Positions 42,877-52,200 of a stretch of 64,000 bases of DNA are shown piece by piece (position 1 is the stretch's first letter; each line of letters opens with the position of its first letter). Location: contig QAMT01000005.1 of the NCBI GenBank assembly GCA_003150755.1, positions 73,038 through 137,037 on the forward strand, given 5' to 3'. This stretch comes from Phascolarctobacterium sp. Lineage in GTDB: Bacteria > Bacillota > Negativicutes > Acidaminococcales > Acidaminococcaceae. The notes under the pieces were generated by a model. It was not told the origin of the DNA. It saw only the letters and a program-made list of their open reading frames with translations, and made no database searches. A program made the translations under genes and the position numbers.

Positions 42877-43698
42877 TTATTTCTGGCAGTGCGGGCAATA
42901 AGTTGTGCCGCGTCCGCCTACTTTTGTGCCTACAAGCTCACCGCCGCATATTTTGCAGCACAGGCCTTTGCGCCCATATACCAAAAGATGGTTCTGGTTG
43001 TCGCCCTTGTTGCCTTCGCCGTCCTTATAATCGCGGAAAGTTGTGCCGCGGTTGGCAATTCCCTGCGCAATTACCTTGTTGATAGCGTCATGCAGCTTGT
43101 CAATTTCTGCGTCCGTCAGCGTATTAGCCGTGCGCATCGGCAAAATGCCGGATAACGCCAGACATTCATCAGCATAAATATTGCCAAGTCCCGCAATAAA
43201 TGTCTGCTCCAAAATCAGCGTTTTAATCGGTTTTCTGCTTTTTTTGATAACCGGCCGCATATATTCAGCGGTAAAACCTTCACTTAAAGGCTCCGGCCCA
43301 AGCGTTTCGTACCCTTCAATATAAGCGTCGTTATTTGTTACAAGGTACAGCGTGCCAAAGGTGCGGATATCGTTAAACCACATAGTCACGCCGTCCGTCA
43401 GCTCGAATTTAATTTTTGCATAAGGCGGTGCAGGCTTGTCCGCAGGCTGTGCAACCAGGCTGCCAGTCATGCGTAAATGCACAATCAGCTTTTGGTTAGC
43501 ACCGGTTTTAAGCACCAGGTACTTTCCGCGGCGGCCTACATCTTCAATCGTCCTGCCGGTTAAGCCTTTAATAAAGCCTTCTGGCGATGGATGTTTAATC
43601 AGCCTGTCGAGATAAACTTCTACCTTTTTTATTGTTTTGCCCTTGATATGCGGCAGCAAGGTTTTACGAACCTGCTCCACCTCCGGCATTTCCGGCAT
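42877..43698 (-). CDS. mutM: Formamidopyrimidine-DNA glycosylase (Fpg/MutM)
   Basis: Bifunctional base-excision repair enzyme that removes 8-oxoguanine and nicks the site. The N-terminus MPEMPEVEQV supplies the catalytic proline P2 and E3. Later come the lysine in GKYLVLKTG, the helix-two-turn-helix AGLGNIYADECL and a C-terminal zinc finger with CCKIC and CPHC. Length 273 aa is normal. Directly downstream of polA (11-base gap). Confidence 0.96.
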   Translation of the reverse strand: MPEMPEVEQVRKTLLPHIKGKTIKKVEVYLDRLIKHPSPEGFIKGLTGRTIEDVGRRGKYLVLKTGANQKLIVHLRMTGSLVAQPADKPAPPYAKIKFELTDGVTMWFNDIRTFGTLYLVTNNDAYIEGYETLGPEPLSEGFTAEYMRPVIKKSRKPIKTLILEQTFIAGLGNIYADECLALSGILPMRTANTLTDAEIDKLHDAINKVIAQGIANRGTTFRDYKDGEGNKGDNQNHLLVYGRKGLCCKICGGELVGTKVGGRGTTYCPHCQK

Positions 43699-43709
43699 GA
43701 TAACTCCCC

Positions 43710-46313
43710 CTATTTAGCGTCTGCCCAGTTTTTGCCGTAGTTTACATCGGCAATCAGCGGCACAGACAGTTTAACCGCGCTTTCCATAGTTTGTTTTACA
43801 AGCGTGCCGACTTCCTCGCGTTCTGCTTCCGTTACTTCCAGCAAAAGTTCGTCGTGAACCTGCAAAAGGATGCGGCTCTTGTACTTGCCTTCTTCCAGCA
43901 CCTTCTGCACATTAACCATGGCAATTTTTATGATGTCCGCCGCTGTTCCCTGTATCGGCGTATTGATGGCAGTGCGCTCTGCAAAGCCGCGCAAATTAAA
44001 GTTGCGGCTGTTGATATCCGGCAGGTAACGCCTGCGCCCGAACAAAGTCTGCACATAGCCGTCCCTGCGCGCCTGCGCCACCATATCTTCCATATATTTT
44101 TTTACGCCAGTATAGCGTTCAAAATAACTATCAATATATTTGCCCGCTTCCTTACGGCTGATATCAAGCTGTTTGGCAAGCCCAAAATCACTGATGCCGT
44201 ACACAATGCCAAAATTTACGGCTTTGGCGCGCGTGCGCATTGTGCCAGTAACTTCATCAAGCGGCACGCCAAAAACCTCCGCCGCCGTGCGTGCGTGTAC
44301 ATCCTGCCCATGCAGAAAAGATTCCAAAAGCAACTTATCCTGCGCAATATGCGCCAAAACACGCAGTTCAACCTGAGAATAATCGCAGCTTAAAAGGTAG
44401 TCATACCCTTCGCCCGGAATAAAAATCTCGCGGATTTTTTTGCCCAATTCCGTGCGCGTAGGTATATTCTGCAAATTCGGGTCGGTACTGCTAAGCCTGC
44501 CCGTTACCGTTACAAGCTGCTGAAAATGCGTATGTATGCGCCCTGTTTTGGCATTTATCAGCGGGCGCATCCCTTCAAGATAGGTAGAATGCAGCTTCGT
44601 CAGTTTGCGGTGTTCCAAAATTGTGCGCACCAGCGGATGCTCATTTCTCAGCTGCTCTAAAACTGATACGTCAGTAGAATAGCCGGTTTTCGTTTTTTTG
44701 ATTACCGGCAGGCCCAGCTTTTCAAAAAGCACCACGCCAAGCTGTTTGGTAGATTTTAAATTAAATTCTTCACCAGCCTGCTCCACTGCCATAATTTCCA
44801 GCGCGGCAATCTGCGCCGACATTTCTTTGGTAAGCGCATCAAGCAAAGCAACATCCGGCTTAATGCCGGCAAGTTCCATTTTGGCAAGCGTGCGCGCCAA
44901 CGGCAGCTCCATTTCTTCATATAATTTTATTTGTTCGTGTTCATTTAATTTAGCGCGCAAAACAGGCACAAGCTCTGCCACCGACTTGCACTCCTGCGCA
45001 AAAGCGCGCGGCAAATATGCTTCTGCCAATGCTTTAATGCTGTAATCGCTGCGTCCCGGGTCAATCAAATAAGCAGCAATAGCAACATCATCCGTTATCC
45101 CCTTAGCTTCCACGCCAAGGCACAACGCCGTTTTTATAACCACCTTGCTGTCGCAGCAGGCCTTAGTGCTATCTGCATCTGCCAGCCAGTTATACAGCTC
45201 CTGCCAGCCTGCACCGCCGCGCTTAAACACATACACGCGCCCATCGCATAAAAGTTCCACGCGTTCAAAATATAAATCCGGCAGGCTGCCGCCAGGCTGT
45301 ACGCAAAAGGCCGTAATATCCCGCCTTGCGGCGATAAGTTTAAACAAAACTGCTGCCTCATCGTCAGTTTTAATAACTTCTTCCGGCAATGCTTCCGGTT
45401 TTTCTTCAATTTCTTCGCCAAACAGGCTGAAATCGCCGTCCGGCGCACCCATAACGGCATTAAAGCGGTCATACATATTGCGGAATTCCAAATCCTGCAA
45501 AAGTGTGCGTGCTTCCGGCTTTAAGGCTCGCAGTTCGTAATTTTTCAAATCCGTATCAACCGGCACATCAGTAAAAATAGTTGCCAACTTTTTAGAAAGC
45601 AGCGCCGATTCTTTATTGTTCAAAATTTTTTCGCGCAAGGCCTTGCCGCTGATTTTATCCGCGTTTTCCAGCACGTTTTCTACCGTACCGTATTCGCCAA
45701 TCAGCTTTAGCGCAGTTTTAGGGCCGACGCCAGGAATACCGGGAATATTATCCGAATTATCGCCCATCAGGCCTTTAAGGTCAATAAGCTGTTTGGGCGC
45801 AAGGCCTTCGTAATCTTCCGCAAAGACTTCGGGCGTATAAATTTTAAGGTCAGAAATGCCGCGTTTGGTAAAATATACGCTTGTGCGCGCGTCCAAAAGC
45901 TGTAATTCATCGCGGTCGCCGGTTACGATGATAACGTCAGCCTCCTGCGGAGCATGCACGGCAAAAGTGCCTATAATATCGTCTGCCTCGTAATTATCAA
46001 GTTCCAGCACAGCAATATCCATTGCCTCAAGCACCTTGCGCGCCAGCGGAAACTGTTCCGAAAGCTCACTCGGCGTTGGCTTGCGCTGGCCTTTATAATC
46101 AGCATACATCTCTGTGCGGAAAGTTTTGCGGCTCTTATCAAACGCTACCGCCAGCCATTTAGGCTGAACATCCGCCAACAGGCGCAAAAGCATATTGCAA
46201 AAGCCGTACACAGCGCCCGTATGCACGCCGCTTTTTGTTGTAAGCTGCGGCAGCGCAAAAAACGCACGGTGAATAAGGCTGCTGCCATCTATTACTAAAA
46301 ATTTATCTGCCAT
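43710..46313 (-). CDS. polA: DNA polymerase I
   Basis: Repair and Okazaki-fragment polymerase of 867 aa. The 5' nuclease domain (about 1-290) has DGSSLIHRAFFAL, DNYEADDIIGT, VTGDRDELQL and GLMGDNSDNIPGIPGVGPKTA. The polymerase domain has motif A LLSCDYSQVELR, the O-helix RTRAKAVNFGIVYG and motif C LLQVHDELLLE. The middle 3'-5' exonuclease-like domain (about 315-465) seems inactive: the first motif reads ITAFCVQPGG where DxE is expected, as in Bacillus-type enzymes. It heads the polA-mutM-coaE-transglycosylase group. Confidence 0.96.
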   Translation of the reverse strand: MADKFLVIDGSSLIHRAFFALPQLTTKSGVHTGAVYGFCNMLLRLLADVQPKWLAVAFDKSRKTFRTEMYADYKGQRKPTPSELSEQFPLARKVLEAMDIAVLELDNYEADDIIGTFAVHAPQEADVIIVTGDRDELQLLDARTSVYFTKRGISDLKIYTPEVFAEDYEGLAPKQLIDLKGLMGDNSDNIPGIPGVGPKTALKLIGEYGTVENVLENADKISGKALREKILNNKESALLSKKLATIFTDVPVDTDLKNYELRALKPEARTLLQDLEFRNMYDRFNAVMGAPDGDFSLFGEEIEEKPEALPEEVIKTDDEAAVLFKLIAARRDITAFCVQPGGSLPDLYFERVELLCDGRVYVFKRGGAGWQELYNWLADADSTKACCDSKVVIKTALCLGVEAKGITDDVAIAAYLIDPGRSDYSIKALAEAYLPRAFAQECKSVAELVPVLRAKLNEHEQIKLYEEMELPLARTLAKMELAGIKPDVALLDALTKEMSAQIAALEIMAVEQAGEEFNLKSTKQLGVVLFEKLGLPVIKKTKTGYSTDVSVLEQLRNEHPLVRTILEHRKLTKLHSTYLEGMRPLINAKTGRIHTHFQQLVTVTGRLSSTDPNLQNIPTRTELGKKIREIFIPGEGYDYLLSCDYSQVELRVLAHIAQDKLLLESFLHGQDVHARTAAEVFGVPLDEVTGTMRTRAKAVNFGIVYGISDFGLAKQLDISRKEAGKYIDSYFERYTGVKKYMEDMVAQARRDGYVQTLFGRRRYLPDINSRNFNLRGFAERTAINTPIQGTAADIIKIAMVNVQKVLEEGKYKSRILLQVHDELLLEVTEAEREEVGTLVKQTMESAVKLSVPLIADVNYGKNWADAK

Positions 46314-46346
46314 AACGTCACCTTTCGTAAATCACTATAATAGTAT

Positions 46347-46375
46347 ATTATACCACACACCAGTTCATTGGTAAA
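46347..46375 (-). promoter_or_regulatory. Promoter of the polA operon
   Basis: TTTACC-N17-TATAAT with an extended -10 (TGG before TATAAT), 34 bases ahead of polA on the minus strand. Confidence 0.65.
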
Positions 46376-46387
46376 ATACGCGGCACA

Positions 46388-46424
46388 GCAAAAAGCCTCT
46401 TTGCACAAAATATGCAAAGAGGCA
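46388..46424 (-). terminator. Terminator after leuA
   Basis: Perfect 11-bp minus-strand stem GCCTCTTTGCA / TGCAAAGAGGC followed by TTTTTGCTG. Confidence 0.85.
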
Positions 46425-46462
46425 CTATTAAAAATTTTTATTTAATTGTTTGATAAAAATTT

Positions 46463-48163
46463 TTACTGCTCCTGGCCGTGATATGCTTCAGCGCGGTTGA
46501 TGGCGCAAAGGATGCCCTGAATTGCTGCCACGTTGATATTGCTGTTGATGCCGACGCCGAAGATATGTCCGTTGCCGGGTACTTTCAGTTCGATATAGCA
46601 AATACCAAGCGCGTCACTGCCGCGGCTAATTGCGTGTTCGTGGTAGTTTACAAATTCGTAGCCTGTAACGCCGATGCTGGAGATTGCCTGGAAGAAGCTG
46701 TCAATCGGGCCATTGCCGCTGCCGACAATCATTTTGATTGCGCCGCTGTCGTTAATGTAGCCCTCAAAGCGCGTTTCTGTCGTGCCGTCCAGCTCGCGCA
46801 GTTCCGTAAAACGGTGCTGCAGCAAGGTATATTTGCCTTTAAAGTCAAGATATTCTTTATTGAACAGTTCTACAATCTGGTCTTCTTTCAGTTCGTCGCC
46901 GTAAGCATCGCTGGCCGCTTTGACGATTGCGCCAAATTCCGGATGCATTTCTTTCGGCAGGCGGTAACCGCAGGCATGCTCCAGCACAAAGGCTGCGCCG
47001 CCCTTGCCTGACTGGCTGTTAATACGGATAACAGGTTCGTATTCGCGGTTGATGTCCGCCGGGTTGATAGGCAGGTACGGAACTTCCCAATACGGAGTTT
47101 CAGAAGTTTCCATATATTCAAAGCCTTTGCGGATAGCATCCTGATGTGAACCGGAAAAGGCGGTAAAGGCCAGTTCGCCTGCATAGGGCTGGCGTTCGTG
47201 CACGTGCATTTTGGTGCATTGTTCGTAAACTTTTTTGATTTCCAGAATATTGGTAAAGTCAAGCTCCGGGTCAACGCCCTGCGTAAACATATTCAGCGCA
47301 ACAGTCACAAGGTCCAGGTTGCCGGTACGCTCGCCGTTGCCGAACAATGTGCCTTCAACACGCTCTGCGCCTGCCATAATGGCAAGTTCTGCCGATGCAA
47401 CTGCCGTACCGCGGTCGTTATGCGGATGGATGCTGACAATCGCCGCTTCGCGGTTATGCAGATGCTTGCAGAAATATTCAATCTGGTCGGCATAGGTGTT
47501 AGGCGTAGACATTTCCACAGTAGAGGGCAGGTTTAAAATTACCGGGTTTTCTTTGGTTGCGCCCAGTTCGCGCATAACTTCTTCGCAGATGCGGATGGAA
47601 AAATCAATTTCCGTACCGGTAAAGCTTTCCGGAGAATATTCATAGCGGATATTCATGCCGCTTTTGGCAACTTCTTCTTCCGTAAGCTGGCGGATAAGGC
47701 GTGCGCCTTCAACGGCGATATCCACGATGCCGTCCATATCCTTTTTAAATACAACCTTGCGCTGCAAAGTGCTGGTAGAATTGTAAAAATGTATAATAAC
47801 GTTTTTAGCGCCTTTTACGGCTTCAAAAGTTTTTTTGATAAGTTCGGGGCGGGCCTGAACCAAAACCTGCACGGTAACATCGTCCGGAATGTAATTGCCT
47901 TCAATCAAAGTACGCAGAATTTCATATTCCGTATCGGATGCAGACGGAAAACCTACTTCAATTTCTTTAAAGCCGATATCAACCAGTGTTTTAAATAAGA
48001 GCAGTTTCTCATCAAGCTGCATAGGCGTAACCAGGGCCTGGTTGCCGTCGCGCAAATCGACGCTGCACCAGACCGGCGCTTTAGTAATAACCTTGTCCGG
48101 CCATTCGCGGTTTGTCATTTTTACAGGTGTAAAAGGGATGTACTTTTTGTTGGCATGCTGCAT
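46463..48163 (-). CDS. leuA: 2-isopropylmalate synthase (LeuA, long form)
   Basis: First committed enzyme of leucine synthesis; condenses acetyl-CoA with 2-oxoisovalerate. The HMGL-like TIM barrel has VDLRDGNQALVTPM, EVGFPSASDTEYE, YEYSPESFTGTE and the metal-binding HPHNDRGTA. A regulatory LeuA dimer domain occupies the last 130 residues (RFEGYINDSGAIKMIVGSGNG, ELKVPGNGHIFGVG), the site of leucine feedback. At 566 aa it is the long class of LeuA. Expression is governed by a leucine T-box just upstream. Confidence 0.96.
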   Translation of the reverse strand: MQHANKKYIPFTPVKMTNREWPDKVITKAPVWCSVDLRDGNQALVTPMQLDEKLLLFKTLVDIGFKEIEVGFPSASDTEYEILRTLIEGNYIPDDVTVQVLVQARPELIKKTFEAVKGAKNVIIHFYNSTSTLQRKVVFKKDMDGIVDIAVEGARLIRQLTEEEVAKSGMNIRYEYSPESFTGTEIDFSIRICEEVMRELGATKENPVILNLPSTVEMSTPNTYADQIEYFCKHLHNREAAIVSIHPHNDRGTAVASAELAIMAGAERVEGTLFGNGERTGNLDLVTVALNMFTQGVDPELDFTNILEIKKVYEQCTKMHVHERQPYAGELAFTAFSGSHQDAIRKGFEYMETSETPYWEVPYLPINPADINREYEPVIRINSQSGKGGAAFVLEHACGYRLPKEMHPEFGAIVKAASDAYGDELKEDQIVELFNKEYLDFKGKYTLLQHRFTELRELDGTTETRFEGYINDSGAIKMIVGSGNGPIDSFFQAISSIGVTGYEFVNYHEHAISRGSDALGICYIELKVPGNGHIFGVGINSNINVAAIQGILCAINRAEAYHGQEQ

Positions 48164-48192
48164 TTTAAATAACCTCCGTTCTTTTTTCTGAG

Positions 48193-48480
48193 CGGAGAAA
48201 CAAAAATCCCCGCTCCCTACAATAAAGCATAGGGGCGGGGAATAATTCCACGCGGTACCACCCTAATTCAGCCGCCGCAGCGGCCCTCAGCAGCCTCTAA
48301 CAAGGCCCGGCTTCATAACGCTGCCACACGTCCGGCCCTACATATCAGGCTGGCAACTCCGGGATGAGCTATACATAAACTTTAGCCGCTGCCTTGCACC
48401 AACCGGCAGTTCTCTGAAGGCTTTAGGGTTTATCTTATTCCCTTCACAGTCTTTAAGGTGAAAATTTTTCAGCTGTTACA
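48193..48480 (-). promoter_or_regulatory. T-box leader (leucine) of leuA with terminator
   Basis: Transcribed leader that senses uncharged tRNA-Leu. The T-box proper AATTAGGGTGGTACCGCG is at 48251-48268 (minus strand). The downstream terminator (48203-48240) has stem CCCCGCCCCTA / TAGGGAGCGGGG and a T-run. In stem I the codon CTC at 48366-48368, inside ATAGCTCATCCC, is the likely specifier, which fits leucine and the GAG anticodon. Uncharged tRNA would favour the antiterminator and switch leuA on. Confidence 0.93.
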
Positions 48481-48484
48481 AATT

Positions 48485-48513
48485 ATTATAAATAATCAGC
48501 GTTTTTCTGTCAA
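48485..48513 (-). promoter_or_regulatory. Consensus promoter of the T-box-leuA unit
   Basis: Exact TTGACA-N17-TATAAT on the minus strand, beginning six bases after the cstA stop and just ahead of the T-box leader. Confidence 0.85.
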
Positions 48514-48518
48514 GAGCG

Positions 48519-50234
48519 TTAATCCTGTTTTTGAATGCTGGCTTTGGATTTACTTACAGAATAAATCGTTTCTACCGCTACCAGTACGGAAAGAATAACA
48601 AGGATTACGGAAACAACCGGCACTGCGGGATGACCAAGACCGAGTACCCAGCCGTCATAAATGCTTAAGAACAATGCCCAGTTGGACATGAAGAACATCA
48701 GCACTGCCGGAATGCAGGCTGCCATCCAAACTTTGGAATTGCGGCGGGTGTTGTACAGCCAGATGCTGATGCCAATCAGCGCCAGCGCCGCCAAAAGCTG
48801 GTTGGATGCACCAAAGGTGTTCCAGAAGGTTTTCCACGCTGGGATAACATTGCCTTTGGCGTCCGTCATAGTCTGGAAGATAAAGAAGATAGGCACTGCG
48901 GAAGTAAGCGCCGTACCGAGGATTTTACCTTTCATATCGCGCCAGCCGGTAAGTTCTTCGATAACATAACGGCCCAGGCGGGTGCAGACATCAAGTGTAT
49001 CATAAACAAAGGTTGTAAACGCCATCAGGCCAAAGCTGATGCCGAAAGCAGCCGGAATACCGATAAGTTCCATAAAGCTGCCGATGCCCATAGCGTAAAT
49101 AAAGTTCGGCGCTTTGGTGATAAGTTCGGAATCTTTTGCCAGAATCATTACGCAAACAATGGATACAACTGCAACCATGCCTTCAAGCAGCATTGCGCCG
49201 TAGCCGATAGCAGTAGCGTCGGTTTCCTTAGCCAGCTGCTTGCTGCTGGTGCCGGAAGAAACAAGTGCATGGAAACCGGAGCACGCGCCGCAGGCGATGG
49301 TAATAAACAGTATCGGGAACATCGGCGTCCAGAAATGCTCGCCCAGGCTGCCGTCAGGATTAAGATTGGTGAAAGCAGGATAGTTGATTTCGTAACCGCC
49401 GAACATAATACCGATAGCGGCAACAACGAGGGCAATATACAGGAAGTATCCGCCCAGTGCGCCGCGCGGCTGCAATAACAGCCACATCGGCATCATAGCC
49501 GCAACCAGGCAGTAAACCAAAATAAGTACGCCCCAAACCTTCTGCGCCGTAGCAGGGTCAGCAACAGGCAGGCTCAGCGGAATGGACTGGCCGGCCCAGA
49601 TAGCAACGCCAACAAGCGGCAGGAAGATGCACACTGCCAAGCCTTCTTTCAATCCGCCGAAGCGCATTAAAAGGCCCATAACAATCGGCAGTGCCAGATA
49701 CATGGCAGACGAGCTTGCAATGCCTGCGCCGGAAACAACCTCGCCGTTTTCGAGCGTTACGTTGCCGACAAAGCTCGACGCGGTAATATCGGTAAACGCT
49801 ACAATAACGTAAACAAGCGTAATCCATACAAATATCATAAACAAAATCCACGCGCGCTGCGATACGTTAAGACGCACAACTTCGGTAATGGATTTGGCCT
49901 TATGGCGCACAGAAGCAACCAAGCTGCCCATATCGTGAATGCCGCCGATAAAAATACAGCCCAGAATTACCCATAACAGCGCAGGCGCCCAGCCATAAAT
50001 TACCGCAGCAAGGATAGGCCCGTTAATAGGGCCTGCCGCTGCAATGGCCGAAAAGTGCTGGCCCAGCAGCATGCCTTTTTTAGCAGGCACATAGTCCACA
50101 CCGTCTTCCATTTCTACGGAAGGCACGGGATTTCTGTCATCAAGTTTAAAAACAGTATTTGCAAGAAACTTACCATAGGTAAAATACGCAGCCAATAAAA
50201 TCAGCGCGCTTGCCACTACAATAAAAAGTACCAA
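48519..50234 (-). CDS. cstA: CstA-family carbon-starvation / peptide transporter
   Basis: Inner-membrane protein of 571 aa with many helices. Family signatures include DYVPAKKGMLLGQHFSAIAAAGPINGPILAA near the N-terminus, IFIGGIHDMGSLVASVRHKAKSI and CGACSGFHALVSSGTSSKQL. CstA relatives import pyruvate or peptides under carbon limitation; the substrate here is inferred. The start codon is a TTG at 50234 preceded by GGGAGGAG with a six-base gap. It lies 37 bases after the CNNM gene on the same strand. Confidence 0.93.
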   Translation of the reverse strand: MVLFIVVASALILLAAYFTYGKFLANTVFKLDDRNPVPSVEMEDGVDYVPAKKGMLLGQHFSAIAAAGPINGPILAAVIYGWAPALLWVILGCIFIGGIHDMGSLVASVRHKAKSITEVVRLNVSQRAWILFMIFVWITLVYVIVAFTDITASSFVGNVTLENGEVVSGAGIASSSAMYLALPIVMGLLMRFGGLKEGLAVCIFLPLVGVAIWAGQSIPLSLPVADPATAQKVWGVLILVYCLVAAMMPMWLLLQPRGALGGYFLYIALVVAAIGIMFGGYEINYPAFTNLNPDGSLGEHFWTPMFPILFITIACGACSGFHALVSSGTSSKQLAKETDATAIGYGAMLLEGMVAVVSIVCVMILAKDSELITKAPNFIYAMGIGSFMELIGIPAAFGISFGLMAFTTFVYDTLDVCTRLGRYVIEELTGWRDMKGKILGTALTSAVPIFFIFQTMTDAKGNVIPAWKTFWNTFGASNQLLAALALIGISIWLYNTRRNSKVWMAACIPAVLMFFMSNWALFLSIYDGWVLGLGHPAVPVVSVILVILSVLVAVETIYSVSKSKASIQKQD

Positions 50235-50271
50235 TTGCGACTCCTCCCATCATCATGGCTTCGTTGCCATT

Positions 50272-51609
50272 TTATAAATCATCATCTTCAGCTTCCGTTT
50301 CTTCCTGAGGCAGCTGCGTAACCAAAACCTTATCCACGCGCGTGCCGTCCATATCTATAACCTCAAAACGGTAGCCTTCCCACACAAAGTAGTTGCCCGC
50401 TTCCGGGATATGCCCGATATTTGTTACCACAAAACCGGCAACGGTGTTATAACCGTTTTTCTCCTCAAACGGCAGTTCCTCAAACTCAAAATAATCCTTA
50501 AACTCGCTTACCGGCAGCATGCCGTCAACCAGCCAACTGCCATCATCTCGCTGGACGATTTCCTGTTTGACATCTTCGTCATACGAAGGCAAATCGCCTA
50601 CCAGATGTTCGATAACGTCCCTCAGCGTTACCATGCCTGCCAGGCCGCCAAATTCGTCCATAACCAGCGCCACCTTGATGCGCTTTACCTTGAACATATC
50701 AAGCAGTGTCTGCGTGTGCATGGCTTCCGGCACGTACAGCGGCTGCTGGATATACTTGCGCAAATCGCGCTCGCCGCCGTGCAGCCACGAAGCAAATACC
50801 TTTTTGGTATAAACAATGCCCGATACATGCTCCAGGTCATTTTCGGCAACAACAAAGCAGGAGTACATCTTTTCTGACATTTCAGAAAATTGCACATCTG
50901 ACGAGTCGTTCAAATCCAGCCACTCAATCTTGGTGCGCGGGGTCATAATCTCGCTGACGCGCAAATCATCAAGCGCAAAGACGTTTTCAATCATCATCTG
51001 CTCGCGGTCGTCAAACACGCCGTGCTCGCGCCCCTGTTCAATCAAAACGCGCACTTCTTCTTCCGTTACCGGCGGTTCATCATTCGGCTTTACGCCGATA
51101 ACACGCAGCAGCACCGTGGTAGATACGCTTAAAAAGATTGTCAGCGGGCGGAAAAGCATGATTAAGGTTTTGATGAACCTTGCAAAAAACATGGCGACCT
51201 TTTCGGGATTGTTAAGCGCCAGTTTTTTAGGCAGCAGTTCGCCAAGGATAAGGCTTAAATAAGTTACAAGCACAACTACTGCAGTGTACGATACAAACGC
51301 TGCGTAAGGCACCATAAACGGTATTTTGCGCAGCAGCACCTCAAGCGGTGCAGCCAGCATTGCGCCGCTGTATACGCCTGTGCCGATGCCGACGAGCGAA
51401 ATGCCTATCTGCACGGTGGATAAAAACACCGTAGGCTCTTCGGCCAGCCTGGATATATACGCAGCACTTTTGCTGCCTTCCTCTGCCAGCTGTTCCAGGC
51501 GGCTTTTGCGCGAAGACACCACCGCCATTTCCAGCATCGACAGTAAACCATTCAATAAAATAAGGACTAAAACAATAATACACTCAAGCACAGACCCAAG
51601 AGGATCCAT
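50272..51609 (-). CDS. CNNM/CorC-family transporter-associated protein (DUF21, CBS pair, CorC_HlyC)
   Basis: Membrane protein related to magnesium/cobalt exporters of the CNNM/CorB group and to haemolysin-like proteins. The N-terminal DUF21 membrane domain (about 1-190) has LLNGLLSMLEMAVVSSRKSRLEQLAEEG and LILGELLPKKLALNNPE. A CBS pair (about 205-330) contains MTPRTKIEWLDLND and VALVMDEFGGLAGMVTLRDVIE. The CorC_HlyC domain fills about 345-430. Length 445 aa is usual. Start follows AGGAG. Likely magnesium transport (family-based). Confidence 0.9.
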   Translation of the reverse strand: MDPLGSVLECIIVLVLILLNGLLSMLEMAVVSSRKSRLEQLAEEGSKSAAYISRLAEEPTVFLSTVQIGISLVGIGTGVYSGAMLAAPLEVLLRKIPFMVPYAAFVSYTAVVVLVTYLSLILGELLPKKLALNNPEKVAMFFARFIKTLIMLFRPLTIFLSVSTTVLLRVIGVKPNDEPPVTEEEVRVLIEQGREHGVFDDREQMMIENVFALDDLRVSEIMTPRTKIEWLDLNDSSDVQFSEMSEKMYSCFVVAENDLEHVSGIVYTKKVFASWLHGGERDLRKYIQQPLYVPEAMHTQTLLDMFKVKRIKVALVMDEFGGLAGMVTLRDVIEHLVGDLPSYDEDVKQEIVQRDDGSWLVDGMLPVSEFKDYFEFEELPFEEKNGYNTVAGFVVTNIGHIPEAGNYFVWEGYRFEVIDMDGTRVDKVLVTQLPQEETEAEDDDL

Positions 51610-51633
51610 ATAACCAACTCCTATTTATACCCC

Positions 51634-52062
51634 TTATTTAGCCCACACAAGGCTCATCAGGTTGGGGTATTCTTCTGTCAGATGCCTTAAAATTACATCA
51701 ATAACGGTGTGTACAAGCCTCGGGTCGAAGCTTTCTTCAGTATCGGTCAGGCAGCTGTCCAGGCAGATATCGCCGTTATCGCTGAGATAATATTTGAATA
51801 CTTTAAATTTACCATTCAAGGCATTGATGTGTTCCAGCACAGCCTTTTTATTTTCATCGTTAATTACGGCTGCGGCCACGCGCACCTGAATCATGGTGTA
51901 AATGCTGTCATCGGTTACAACCATTGTCGGCAGCATCTGCCCGCTTACTTCCATATGTGCGCGGTAAACAACGGTATGCAGTTCGTTGTCTACTGCTTCT
52001 CTTGCGAAACAGGTAATTTTATTGTCTACTAAAAATTTGTCAAATTGCTCAGCTTTGCTCAT
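51634..52062 (-). CDS. YbjN-domain-like protein, unknown function
   Basis: Cytoplasmic 142-aa protein. The central pattern MIQVRVAAAVINDENKKAVLEHINALNGKFKVFKYYLSDNGDICLDSCL is like the YbjN / sensory-transduction-regulator fold, which resembles a type III secretion chaperone and has no known enzymatic role. No signal peptide or membrane segment. Start follows GGGAGG. The CNNM gene begins 24 bases downstream, so the two probably share a message. The family match is moderate. Confidence 0.72.
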   Translation of the reverse strand: MSKAEQFDKFLVDNKITCFAREAVDNELHTVVYRAHMEVSGQMLPTMVVTDDSIYTMIQVRVAAAVINDENKKAVLEHINALNGKFKVFKYYLSDNGDICLDSCLTDTEESFDPRLVHTVIDVILRHLTEEYPNLMSLVWAK

Positions 52063-52097
52063 TGGATTAAGCCTCCCTAAAATAATAGTTACTAATT

Positions 52098-52126
52098 ATG
52101 ATACACTATTTAGTTAATTTTGTACA
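52098..52126 (-). promoter_or_regulatory. Promoter of the YbjN-like / CNNM unit
   Basis: TGTACA-N17-TATCAT on the minus strand, 36 bases ahead of the YbjN-like start. Confidence 0.5.
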
Positions 52127-52200
52127 GGTTTTAAATAAATTTAACTAAAAATGTCTATTTGGCGGCAGAAAAAGCGTTATGTATTTAACACACATCCGCT

